Shown in pieces: positions 36,177 through 43,622 of a stretch of 64,000 nt of DNA. The notes under the pieces are model-generated. The model was not told the origin of the DNA. It did not search any database and saw nothing but the letters and a program-made list of their open reading frames with translations. Every line of letters starts with the position of its first letter. Positions within the stretch are counted from its first letter, which is position 1. Origin of the DNA: an uncultured Erythrobacter sp. (lineage in GTDB: Bacteria; Pseudomonadota; Alphaproteobacteria; Sphingomonadales; Sphingomonadaceae); assembly GCA_947502305.1 (NCBI GenBank), contig CANMZA010000001.1, positions 1,674,001 through 1,738,000 of the forward strand. Direction: 5' to 3'. Made by a program: the position numbers and the translations under genes.

Positions 36177-36240
36177 TGTATTCTCTCCTTACAGAGAGCT
36201 CGCGCGGCGTTGGGACCGCGTGGCCCGCCGCCGCGTTTAG
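36177..36240 (-). ncRNA. serC leader motif (cis-regulatory RNA candidate)
   Basis: The 5' leader of serC folds as two hairpins. The first has a perfect 7-bp stem CGCGGCG/CGCCGCG (36229-36235 with 36203-36209) that encloses an inner five-pair stem with one bulged U. The second, CUCUC/GAGAG (36194-36198 with 36183-36187), includes the ribosome-binding AAGGAGAG in its loop and 3' arm, ending nine bases before AUG. A final stem covering the serC ribosome site is the described feature of the alphaproteobacterial serC motif from comparative genomics (Corbino and co-workers; Rfam serC, recalled from memory). The ligand, if any, is unknown. Confidence 0.7.
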
Positions 36241-36308
36241 AGGGATCGCATTACTTGTCAATGAACGACTGCTCGCAATTGTGGAGACTGGCGCGGCCAC
36301 GCGGAGTA

Positions 36309-36350
36309 TTTCGTTTTGCGCATTTCCCGGACGGGATCCGCAAAACGAAA
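36309..36350. promoter_or_regulatory. 42-bp interrupted palindrome between serC and glycosyltransferase genes
   Basis: A perfect 12-bp inverted repeat TTTCGTTTTGCG (36309-36320) and CGCAAAACGAAA (36339-36350) encloses a second 5-bp inverted repeat TCCCG/CGGGA (36325-36336). It lies 133 bp upstream of serC and 56 bp upstream of the divergent glycosyltransferase gene. It may be a shared operator or a promoter-proximal hairpin. Confidence 0.7.
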
Positions 36351-36406
36351 AACTCTCGCTTCTCCCTCTCGCCAAGTCCGCTGACCTCTTCTAAAAGCGC
36401 GAAGTA

Positions 36407-37606
36407 ATGGAAATGTCCGATCTTCGCATTGCGCTGTTTAGCGGCAATTATAACTACACCCGCGACGGGGCGAATCAGGCGCTAAATCGCTTGGTGGGCT
36501 CTTTGCTGGCGAAGGGTGCGCAAGTGCGCGTCTATTCCCCCACCACCGACGAACCCGATTTCCCGCCGACCGGCGATCTGGTCAGCGTGCCCAATGTGCG
36601 CATGCCGGTAAAAGGACGCGGGGAATATCGTATGCCGACCCATCTCGGCAGCAAAGTGCGCCGCGATTTGGAAAAATTTGCGCCCAATATCGTGCATCTG
36701 TCCTCGCCCGACCCCTCTGGTCATGCCGCTTTGCGATGGGCGCAGGATCATGACATTCCGGTGCTGTCCTCTGTTCACACACGGTTTGAGACCTATCCGC
36801 GCTATTACAATCTCGCCTTCCTTGAGCCGGTGATCACCGGTATTTTGAGGCGGTTTTACAATCGCTGCGATGCGTTGGTGGCACCGTCACAAAGCATGAT
36901 CGACGAATTGCTGGCGACCAAAATGCATGACGATATTGGCCTGTGGTCACGCGGGGTCGACCGCACCGTTTTCTCTAGCGAGCGGCGCGATATGAGCTGG
37001 CGGCGCGAACTTGGGCTGGCGGATGACGATGTCGCGATTGTGTTTCTCGGGCGCTTGGTCATGGAAAAAGGCCTCGACATCTTTGCCGAGACCATCGTCC
37101 AATTGCGCAAACGTCAGGTGCCCCACAAAGTGCTGGTGATCGGTGACGGTCCGGCGCGTGAATGGTTTGAGGACGCCTTGCCCGGCGGCATATTTGCAGG
37201 CTTCAAAACCGGCGCAGATCTGGGGCAAGCGCTCGCCAGCGGCGATATCTTTTTCAACCCATCGGTCACAGAGACATTCGGCAATGTCACATTGGAGGCG
37301 ATGGCATGCGGATTGCCCGTCGTCGCCGCCGGTGCAACCGGGGCGTCCAGCCTCGTCAATCACGGCGTCACCGGGCAATTGGTGCCGCTTGTGGGTAAAG
37401 GGGCCAATGCGGCCCCCGACAGTGCTGGCCTAGCCGAAGCGATTGCGCCTTATTGCACCGATCCCGCCTTGCGCATGGCGCATGGCCGCGCGGGGGAGCA
37501 GCGCAGTCTGGAATACAGTTGGGAGGCGATCAATCAGGTTGTCGCCGACACATATCTGCGCCTAATCGCGGATCGCCGGGCGTTGCAGGAGGCCGAGGCG
37601 GCCTGA
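36407..37606 (+). CDS. GT-B glycosyltransferase, family 4
   Basis: A 399-residue cytoplasmic or membrane-associated enzyme. The N-terminal half starts RIALFSGNYN and includes SSVHTRFETYPRYYNL; the C-terminal half has FLGRLVMEKGLDIF and the donor-site motif NPSVTETFGNVTLEAMACG with the E-x7-E pair. It resembles the MgtA/SqdX/PimB group that transfers a hexose to a lipid (glucuronosyl or diacylglycerol acceptor). Two ATGs, 36407 and 36413, are possible. Confidence 0.85.
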   Translation: MEMSDLRIALFSGNYNYTRDGANQALNRLVGSLLAKGAQVRVYSPTTDEPDFPPTGDLVSVPNVRMPVKGRGEYRMPTHLGSKVRRDLEKFAPNIVHLSSPDPSGHAALRWAQDHDIPVLSSVHTRFETYPRYYNLAFLEPVITGILRRFYNRCDALVAPSQSMIDELLATKMHDDIGLWSRGVDRTVFSSERRDMSWRRELGLADDDVAIVFLGRLVMEKGLDIFAETIVQLRKRQVPHKVLVIGDGPAREWFEDALPGGIFAGFKTGADLGQALASGDIFFNPSVTETFGNVTLEAMACGLPVVAAGATGASSLVNHGVTGQLVPLVGKGANAAPDSAGLAEAIAPYCTDPALRMAHGRAGEQRSLEYSWEAINQVVADTYLRLIADRRALQEAEAA

Positions 37607-37647
37607 ATTGCGCCCCCAGACTTCCCCCGGGACCCCTCCGCCAAATC

Positions 37648-38103
37648 CTAGCGCAGCACCCCGGCCCGTTTCATCCGGCTGGAATAAATGAACAATCCAA
37701 TCGTGATCACCCAAATCGCGGCGGCAAACAGGTTTTGCCCGGTCGTCTGCATCGAAGCAGGCAGTTCAATAATCAACCGCTGATACACCGTCACACCAAT
37801 CAATCCGAGGATTGAAACACCGAACAGCAAAACGGCAAATTTGCTGCGCAACAACAGCGCCGCCGATCCGAGGAAACAGCCCCACACGCCGAGCGCCCAC
37901 GCCGCCACGGCCCATGCCGGGAAGCTGGTGAAAAAGGTGATTTGTTCCGGCGTGAATTTCGATGGGTCGAGCTTGTTCAGCTCTGTCATCATATAGCTGA
38001 TCACGCCGCCAGAATTCCACAGCAAGGTGATGATGCCAATGGCCCACAAATGCCACGGTGTTTTTGGCCGTCCGCCGACTTGTTCGCCTAGTGTGCCGTT
38101 CAT
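37648..38103 (-). CDS. Four-TM membrane protein, unknown function
   Basis: A 151-residue protein with four predicted TM segments at about 18-38, 56-83, 87-105 and 120-138, and short loops. ATG 38103 begins MNGTLGEQ; the frame upstream is unlikely to be coding. I do not recognise a family. It is transcribed in the same direction as the PadR gene 174 bp upstream, and the gap holds a GGCGATCGCC palindrome but no clear terminator, so co-transcription is possible. Confidence 0.65.
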   Translation of the reverse strand: MNGTLGEQVGGRPKTPWHLWAIGIITLLWNSGGVISYMMTELNKLDPSKFTPEQITFFTSFPAWAVAAWALGVWGCFLGSAALLLRSKFAVLLFGVSILGLIGVTVYQRLIIELPASMQTTGQNLFAAAIWVITIGLFIYSSRMKRAGVLR

Positions 38104-38277
38104 ATCAATCCCTTCCCAAGGACGACGCGACCCGTCCATGAAAGAGAATTGTCAGATCACGCTGCGCTTAGCAAGGTTACGCTACGGCAACTGATAATTG
38201 CGGCGCGGATTTGGTGCCAAGACTGGCGGCTTAATTGATGGGGCGCAGGCGATCGCCGCACCCCACCATTATGCGGA

Positions 38278-38982
38278 TTAAATTCGCTCGATACGCTTGG
38301 CGACCTCGTCAATAATATCGACGATTTCATCCATCACATCCTTGTCGAGCTTACCGCTGCGGGCGCGGTTCTTGAGGACATTGGCGAGATTGCCCATCGC
38401 CCGGAACAGGTCCGGCGATTTGACCTTTTCGGCGCGCTCGCCATGCTTGCCCAACCGGCCCATCAAAGCCTCAACCTCTTCGCTGCGCTCTTCCAATTCT
38501 GCGCTGCCATCGGCTGTGACCTTAAAAGGTTTCTTGGCGTCTTTTGAGGCCGCCTCTTCGATCTTCCCTTCATCTGCAAGCATTTGCAGCGTCGGATAGA
38601 CCGCGCCGGGGCTGGGCGCGTAGTCGCCACCGGTCATGTCTTCAACGGCTTTGATCAATTCATATCCGTGGCGTTCTTCTTCCGCGATCAGCGCCAGCAA
38701 TGCCAGCCGCAATTCGCCCGAGCCGAACATCCGGCCGCGGCGTTTGCGCCGGCCGCCCGGCCCGCCCATTCCGCCTGAACCACGCCCGCCCGGCCCGCGT
38801 GCTCCGCGTGATTTCGGACCCTCTTCACCGTCCCAATCATCCCAATCGCCGGACCAATTGCCAGATGCCGCCATCATCGCGATCATCGGGCCCATCTTGT
38901 CCCAACCACCGCTCCAATCGCCGCCCATACCGCGCCTCATTCCAGAGCGCCGCGCGTATTTTCTATATTTCTGCCAGCTCAT
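38278..38982 (-). CDS. PadR-family transcriptional regulator
   Basis: A 234-residue repressor-like protein. The first 80 residues are rich in Gly, Met, Trp and Arg (low complexity, GGDWSGGWDKMGPM) and end in RRKRRGRMFGSGEL; the PadR winged helix runs from about 85 to 165 (LALLALIAEEERHGYELIKA, SPGAVYPTLQMLADEGKI), followed by a C-terminal dimerisation helix. The ATG at 38982 has AAGGA seven bases upstream; the earlier ATG at 38991 does not. A perfect 14-bp palindrome stands 49 bp upstream and is probably its own operator. Confidence 0.88.
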   Translation of the reverse strand: MSWQKYRKYARRSGMRRGMGGDWSGGWDKMGPMIAMMAASGNWSGDWDDWDGEEGPKSRGARGPGGRGSGGMGGPGGRRKRRGRMFGSGELRLALLALIAEEERHGYELIKAVEDMTGGDYAPSPGAVYPTLQMLADEGKIEEAASKDAKKPFKVTADGSAELEERSEEVEALMGRLGKHGERAEKVKSPDLFRAMGNLANVLKNRARSGKLDKDVMDEIVDIIDEVAKRIERI

Positions 38983-39030
38983 ATTCGTCATCCTTCTTAC
39001 GACACTCTTTAAGTGCATCTTCGATAGGTC

Positions 39031-39044
39031 AAAGATATATCTTT
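39031..39044. promoter_or_regulatory. Palindromic operator candidate AAAGATATATCTTT
   Basis: A perfect 14-bp palindrome 49 bp upstream of the PadR gene. A degenerate second site, AAGTGCATCTT, lies at about 39011-39021, closer to the gene. The core AAGAT-R-TATCTT recurs in front of the TM2-domain gene at 41835. Confidence 0.7.
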
Positions 39045-39104
39045 AAACTCGCACCGCAAGAGGCGAATGGTAATTTCTGACAGGCGTATTATGGCATCCG
39101 ACCA

Positions 39105-40436
39105 ATGGCTGACCTTTTCGCAGACGATATTCCGCCCATACCGGCATCAGCATCGGCATCGCAGCAAGAGCCGCGCGCAGACGCGCCGCTGCCCGATCGG
39201 CTGCGCCCGCGCGCGCTTTCTGACGTGATCGGGCAAGAGCACCTGACCGGCCCCGAGGGCGTGATCGGGCGGATGGTCGCAGCGGGGAAACTTGCCAGCA
39301 TGATCCTGTGGGGCCCGCCGGGAACCGGAAAAACCAGCATCGCGCGCTTGCTCGCCGATGCGGTCGGTATGCGGTTCGTTTCGATCAGCGCGGTGTTTTC
39401 CGGCGTTGCGGAACTCAAAAAAGCCTTTGCAGAAGCGGACAAAATGGCCTCTGCGGGCCAGAAAACATTGCTTTTTGTGGACGAAATTCACCGCTTTAAC
39501 CGCGCGCAGCAGGATGGATTTTTGCCCTTTGTTGAACGCGGTACGGTCACACTGGTGGGCGCGACAACCGAAAATCCCAGCTTCGCCCTCAACGCCGCTT
39601 TGCTCAGCCGGGCACAAGTTCTGATCCTCGAAAGATTGACCGGCGACGCACTGGGCGCATTGCTCACCCGCGCAGAAACGCTCGAGGGTCCCCTCCCCCT
39701 CACCGCTGACGCCCGCGCCGCTTTGGTTGCGAGCGCCGATGGCGATGGCCGATTTCTGCTGGGTCAGGCGGAAACTTTGTACAATGCCAATCTGCCAGCA
39801 CCGCTCAGCCCGGCGGAACTTGGCGCGTTTTTACAGCGGCGCGTGGCCGTCTATGACAAAGACCGCGATGGTCATTACAATTTGATCAGCGCGCTGCACA
39901 AAAGCCTGCGCGGATCAGATCCGCAGGCGGCGCTCTATTACATGGCGCGCATGCTGACCGCAGGAGAAGAGCCGCTTTATGTCCTGCGCCGATTGGTGCG
40001 GTTTGCATCCGAAGATATTGGCCTGGCTGATCCGCAGGCGCTGGTGCAATGTTTGGCGGCGAAAGATGCCTATGATTTCTTGGGTAGCCCAGAAGGCGAA
40101 TTGGCGATTGTCCAAGCCTGCCTCTATCTCGCCACAGCGCCCAAATCGAACGCCGCCTATGCGGCGCAAAAATCCGCCTTCAAAGCCGCACGCGAAACGG
40201 GCAGCCTGATGCCGCCCGCCAATATCCTCAACGCCCCGACGAAACTGATGAAAGACATCGGTTACGGCGAGGGTTACGCCTATGATCACAATTCAGAAGA
40301 AGGTTTTTCCGGCGACAATTATTGGCCGGAAGGGATGGCGGCGATGACGTTTTACGAGCCGGTTGAACGCGGGTTTGAACGCAAAGTGCGCGAACGCATT
40401 GCCTATTGGGATAAATTGCGGACTGAGCGCGCATGA
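39105..40436 (+). CDS. rarA: Replication-associated recombination ATPase RarA
   Basis: A 443-residue AAA+ protein (MgsA/WRNIP1 family) acting at stalled replication forks. Walker A GPPGTGKTS is at 70-78, Walker B LLFVDEIHRFN at about 122-132, sensor 1 GATTENPSF near 145, and the C-terminal tetramerisation domain contains DPQAALYYMARML and R-F-A-S-E-D-I-G. Length and motifs are complete. The next gene starts in its stop codon (ATGA). Confidence 0.96.
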   Translation: MADLFADDIPPIPASASASQQEPRADAPLPDRLRPRALSDVIGQEHLTGPEGVIGRMVAAGKLASMILWGPPGTGKTSIARLLADAVGMRFVSISAVFSGVAELKKAFAEADKMASAGQKTLLFVDEIHRFNRAQQDGFLPFVERGTVTLVGATTENPSFALNAALLSRAQVLILERLTGDALGALLTRAETLEGPLPLTADARAALVASADGDGRFLLGQAETLYNANLPAPLSPAELGAFLQRRVAVYDKDRDGHYNLISALHKSLRGSDPQAALYYMARMLTAGEEPLYVLRRLVRFASEDIGLADPQALVQCLAAKDAYDFLGSPEGELAIVQACLYLATAPKSNAAYAAQKSAFKAARETGSLMPPANILNAPTKLMKDIGYGEGYAYDHNSEEGFSGDNYWPEGMAAMTFYEPVERGFERKVRERIAYWDKLRTERA

Positions 40437-41347
40437 GGGATTTCGACCACTTCCTCGCCATTGATTGGTCCGGCGCACGCGGAGAGCGGCACAAAGGCAT
40501 CGCGCTCGCCATTGCGGAGGCCGCTGGCGGGCCGCCGGTTCTGGTCGATCCCGGCCCGGATGGATGGTCACGCACCGAAGTTATGGAATTGCTGCGCGAT
40601 GCCTTGCCCGCCAACACTTTGGTCGGCATCGATCTCGGGATCAGCCTACCTTTCGGTGATTGCGGCGCGTTTTTCCCCGAATGGGACCATTCCCCCAGCC
40701 ATGCCAAGAAACTCTGGGCAATGATCGACGACATCTGCGCAGATGACCCGCATTTGGGTGCGCAAAGTTTTGTCGATCACCCCGACGCGGCCCGGTATTT
40801 CCGCAATGGTAAGGGGAAAGAAGGCGATCTCTTTCATCTCCCCGGTGCCATCACGAAAGAAGGGCGGTTTAGAGAGGCCGAAATCGCGCAGCGCCGCCAA
40901 AAATGCCGGCCGGTGAGCAATTTCAACCTCGTCGGCGCGGCGCAGGTCGGCAAAAGCTCGCTGACGGGGATGCGGATGCTGCATCAATTGCGCGGCGACT
41001 TGCCGGTTTGGCCGATGGACCCCGTCCCTGAAAAGGCGCAGGCCAAAGGCGGCTCCTTGCTCGTCGAAATCTATACCGGCCTTGCCTCAAAAGAGGCCGC
41101 ATCGCTGAGGGGCGGGCAAAATGGGTCGCGCACCAAAATGCTGACCTATGGCGACCTAAACGCCGCGCTCGAAGCGCTGGGCAGCGATCCGGTGCGCAAA
41201 TATGGCGAGGTCGATGACCATTCCTCTGACGCGCTGCTAACCGCGGCATGGCTGCGCAAAGCGGCGGGCGAAGCAAAGCGGTGGGAGCCGAGATTTTTGA
41301 CGGCAGAAATTGCCTGGACAGAAGGGTGGACCTTCGGAGCGCTTTAA
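40433..41347 (+). CDS. Hypothetical protein, possible RNase H-like/DUF429 fold
   Basis: A 304-residue cytoplasmic protein overlapping the rarA stop by four bases, so translation is coupled. Two strands, FLAIDWSG (7-14) and LVGIDLGISLPFG (about 64-76), each carry an Asp in an RNase-H-like position, and VDDHSSDALLTAAWL near the C-terminus supplies further acidic residues (D-D-x-S-D). This is reminiscent of DUF429 proteins, which I place only tentatively. A nuclease or nucleotide-handling role beside RarA is possible but unproven. Confidence 0.65.
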   Translation: MRDFDHFLAIDWSGARGERHKGIALAIAEAAGGPPVLVDPGPDGWSRTEVMELLRDALPANTLVGIDLGISLPFGDCGAFFPEWDHSPSHAKKLWAMIDDICADDPHLGAQSFVDHPDAARYFRNGKGKEGDLFHLPGAITKEGRFREAEIAQRRQKCRPVSNFNLVGAAQVGKSSLTGMRMLHQLRGDLPVWPMDPVPEKAQAKGGSLLVEIYTGLASKEAASLRGGQNGSRTKMLTYGDLNAALEALGSDPVRKYGEVDDHSSDALLTAAWLRKAAGEAKRWEPRFLTAEIAWTEGWTFGAL

Positions 41348-41788
41348 TCAGCGATAGATGTGCGAATTGTCGCGGCGATCGCGTTTATATCCGGTTTTGC
41401 GCAATTCTTCGAGCATCTTTTCGCGTTTGGGATCGAGCTTAGGTTCCATGAGACGCGCGGGTTCGATCGTCTCTTCTTCAATTCGCTCTAGCCGCTGCTT
41501 ACTCTCAGCGCCGCGCGGATCATCCTCATTCAGGGCATTGATGATCTCGACATTCTTCTCATTGATCATGCCGGGGATCAGCGCCAAATCAATCAGCAAC
41601 CACGGGATCAGAACCACCCAGCCGATGAAAGAAAACAGCAGAACCATCTGAGCGATGGCCGATCCTGTCTTGCCTGCATAAAACCGATGCGCGCCAAACC
41701 CGCCGAGCAAAAGCCAGCACAGATAGGCAATCCCTATCGATTTGTGTTTTGCCTCAAACATCATCTGTTTGTGCAGATTGTCGTCCAT
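41348..41788 (-). CDS. TM2-domain membrane protein
   Basis: A 146-residue protein. Residues of about 15-70 form a TM2 domain: IAYLCWLLLGGFGAHRFYAG with the G-x-x-G-x-H-R-F-Y signature, then a second hydrophobic segment ending in LIPWLLIDLALIPGMI. The charged C-terminal half (about 80-146) is probably helical. TM2 proteins have no established biochemical role in bacteria. The gene has a PadR-type palindrome 47 bp upstream. Confidence 0.85.
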   Translation of the reverse strand: MDDNLHKQMMFEAKHKSIGIAYLCWLLLGGFGAHRFYAGKTGSAIAQMVLLFSFIGWVVLIPWLLIDLALIPGMINEKNVEIINALNEDDPRGAESKQRLERIEEETIEPARLMEPKLDPKREKMLEELRKTGYKRDRRDNSHIYR

Positions 41789-41834
41789 CACCCATCCCTT
41801 TTTGCGCGCATTGATGCGCGCTCGTCCACTCTGC

Positions 41835-41850
41835 CTAAGATGTATCTTAG
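41835..41850. promoter_or_regulatory. Palindromic operator candidate CTAAGATGTATCTTAG
   Basis: Two perfect 7-bp arms around a central GT, 47 bp upstream of the TM2 gene start. Its core AAGATGTATCTT differs by one base from AAGATATATCTT in front of the PadR gene 2.8 kb away, so the PadR protein may also bind here. Confidence 0.65.
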
Positions 41851-42027
41851 CGCCGCGTAATGGCAAGCCTGTATCCGTTGCAATCGACCAAATGCAATCC
41901 GCGCTCGGCGAAATCAAAATTCTGGCGATTTATGGCTGCAAAAATGCCGGGTTTGCATCAAGGGTCTAGACAAGGCGCCCCCTTTGCGGCTAGCGGGCCT
42001 TTCCGCCATAAAAGTGGATGGATATGG

Positions 42028-42103
42028 GCCGGCTTAGCTCAGTTGGTAGAGCAGTTGATTTGTAATCATCAGGCCACGCGTTCGAATCGTGTAGCCGGCA
42101 CCA
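42028..42103 (+). tRNA. tRNA-Thr (anticodon TGT)
   Basis: A 76-nt cloverleaf including an encoded CCA. Acceptor GCCGGCT/AGCCGGC, D arm GCTC/GAGC, anticodon stem GTTGA/TCATC with loop TTTGTAA and anticodon TGT (42061-42063), T arm ACGCG-TTCGAAT-CGTGT. Pair 28-42 of the anticodon stem is a U-U mismatch and the T stem has a G-U pair, so the arm is weaker than in a typical tRNA-Thr. Confidence 0.93.
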
Positions 42104-42149
42104 TTTTCGACTAGAGAAAACCATCCCGGGGATGGTTTTCCGTCGAAAA
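42104..42149. terminator. Long hairpin directly after tRNA-Thr
   Basis: Immediately after the CCA, TTTTCGAC (42104-42111) pairs with GTCGAAAA (42142-42149), enclosing a perfect inner stem GAAAACCATC/GATGGTTTTC (42116-42125, 42131-42140). It could be the processing or termination hairpin of the tRNA transcript; a T-tract exists within the stem rather than after it. Confidence 0.6.
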
Positions 42150-42193
42150 CCCCGAGCGCAAGCGAAGGGGCAAGATCTCAATCATTTAACCCA

Positions 42194-42229
42194 GTTCAGT
42201 GCATTGTTCATTGAACCGTTCAGTGCATC
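42194..42229. repeat. 12-bp triple tandem repeat before the OYE gene
   Basis: Three consecutive 12-mers: GTTCAGTGCATT, GTTCATTGAACC, GTTCAGTGCATC. The middle one contains the palindrome GTTCATTGAAC. An inverted copy, ACTGAACTGG, of the preceding CCAGTTCAGT (42192-42200) lies at 42295-42304, eight bp before the start codon. Likely operator array for the downstream gene. Confidence 0.75.
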
Positions 42230-42312
42230 GCGCTTCAATCGCCGCGCAAACTTGAGCAATTTGCGCCATTGCCCTATCCCAGTTTCAAATCACAACTGAA
42301 CTGGACTTCGTC

Positions 42313-43599
42313 ATGCCGAATACGCTCGCCGCCCCGATCACTCTGCCTTGCGGCGCGTCCTTGCCGAACCGCCTTGCGAAAGCAGCGATGACGGAAGGCC
42401 TCGCCACACCTGATGGCCGCCCAACCCCGGAGTTAGAGCGTCTCTACGGTATTTGGTCCGATGGCGGCGCGGGAATGCTGCTCACGGGCAATGTGATCAT
42501 CGACAAAGACCATCTAGAGCGCCCCGGCAATGTCATTATCGACCGCGAGCCGGATGCCGATATGGCCGCACGGCTCAAAAGCTGGGCGCAAGCGGGCACG
42601 CGCGCGGGCAATCACTTGTGGGCGCAAATCAGCCATGGCGGGCGCCAGACGCAAAAGCTGGTGAACCCCGCGCCCAAATCGTCATCAGATGTCACATTGG
42701 CCTTGCCGGGCGGGCAATTTGCAAAACCCTCTCCCCTGACGCTTGAAGAGATTGCCGATCTGGTGCGGCGCTGGGCGATCGCGGCGCGGGCATTGCAACA
42801 GGCCGGGTTTACCGGTGTGCAAATCCACGGCGCGCACGGCTATTTGATATCGCAATTTCTATCCCCGCGCGTGAACCTGCGGACCGATGAATATGGCGGC
42901 AGCCTTGAAAACCGCGCGCGCTTTCTGCGGGACATTGTCACGGCGGTGCGCGAAGCGGTGGGACCGGAATTCCCGATCTCGGTCAAACTCAATTCGGCCG
43001 ATTTCCAAAAGGGCGGCTTTGATTTTGAAGACAGTTTGCAAGTCGTCAAATGGCTTGAAGCAGACAGCGTCGACCTGATCGAGATTTCTGGCGGAACCTA
43101 TGAACAACCCAAATTGATGGGCGCAGAGGGGATGGAGGAAGTCGAAGAGCAAAATGTCGCCCCGTCGACAGCCGCGCGAGAGGCCTATTTCGTCGATTTT
43201 GCGCAGGCGATGCAGGCGCAAGTGAGCGTGCCTTTGATGGTCACTGGCGGATTTCGCAGCCGCTTGGCGATGGAACAGGCGCTGAGCAGCGGCGCGGCCG
43301 ATGTGATCGGATTGGGACGGCCCATGTGCCTGATCACCGATGCGCCCAAACAATTGATCGAAGGACGCAGCGACCTGCCCAAATATGAGGACCGATTGGA
43401 TTTGATCCCCGGCTGGCTGAGTTTCCTAAAGCGGTTTCAGACCATCAAAGCGATCAACGGGTTTGCCGGCGTTTACTGGTTCTACGAACAGCTCTGGACG
43501 CTTGGCCGCGACGGACGCGTGGACGAATCGGTCGCGCCCTTCGCCGCTTTCAAACGGGTCGATGCACGCAGCAAAGCAATCCAGAAACAACGCGCATAG
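42313..43599 (+). CDS. NADH:flavin oxidoreductase, old-yellow-enzyme family
   Basis: A 428-residue FMN-dependent TIM-barrel enzyme. Motifs: NRLAKAAMTEGLA near the N-terminus, QISHGGRQTQ (about 101-110), the active-site HGAHGYLISQFLSPRVNLRTD (starting at about 174) and GGFRSRLAMEQAL phosphate loop. There is no C-terminal FeS/FAD half, so it is a single-domain OYE that reduces activated C=C bonds. Substrate unknown. Repeats in front suggest dedicated, inducible control. It converges with the symporter gene. Confidence 0.9.
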   Translation: MPNTLAAPITLPCGASLPNRLAKAAMTEGLATPDGRPTPELERLYGIWSDGGAGMLLTGNVIIDKDHLERPGNVIIDREPDADMAARLKSWAQAGTRAGNHLWAQISHGGRQTQKLVNPAPKSSSDVTLALPGGQFAKPSPLTLEEIADLVRRWAIAARALQQAGFTGVQIHGAHGYLISQFLSPRVNLRTDEYGGSLENRARFLRDIVTAVREAVGPEFPISVKLNSADFQKGGFDFEDSLQVVKWLEADSVDLIEISGGTYEQPKLMGAEGMEEVEEQNVAPSTAAREAYFVDFAQAMQAQVSVPLMVTGGFRSRLAMEQALSSGAADVIGLGRPMCLITDAPKQLIEGRSDLPKYEDRLDLIPGWLSFLKRFQTIKAINGFAGVYWFYEQLWTLGRDGRVDESVAPFAAFKRVDARSKAIQKQRA

Positions 43600-43622
43600 A
43601 TGCACCTATAACTCTGCGAGAA

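Noticed and set aside
38239..38264. GGCGATCGCC palindrome flanked by GGGG/CCCC
   Set aside because: Could be a PadR-gene terminator, but there is no T-tract on either strand and a 10-bp GC palindrome is not rare in this composition.
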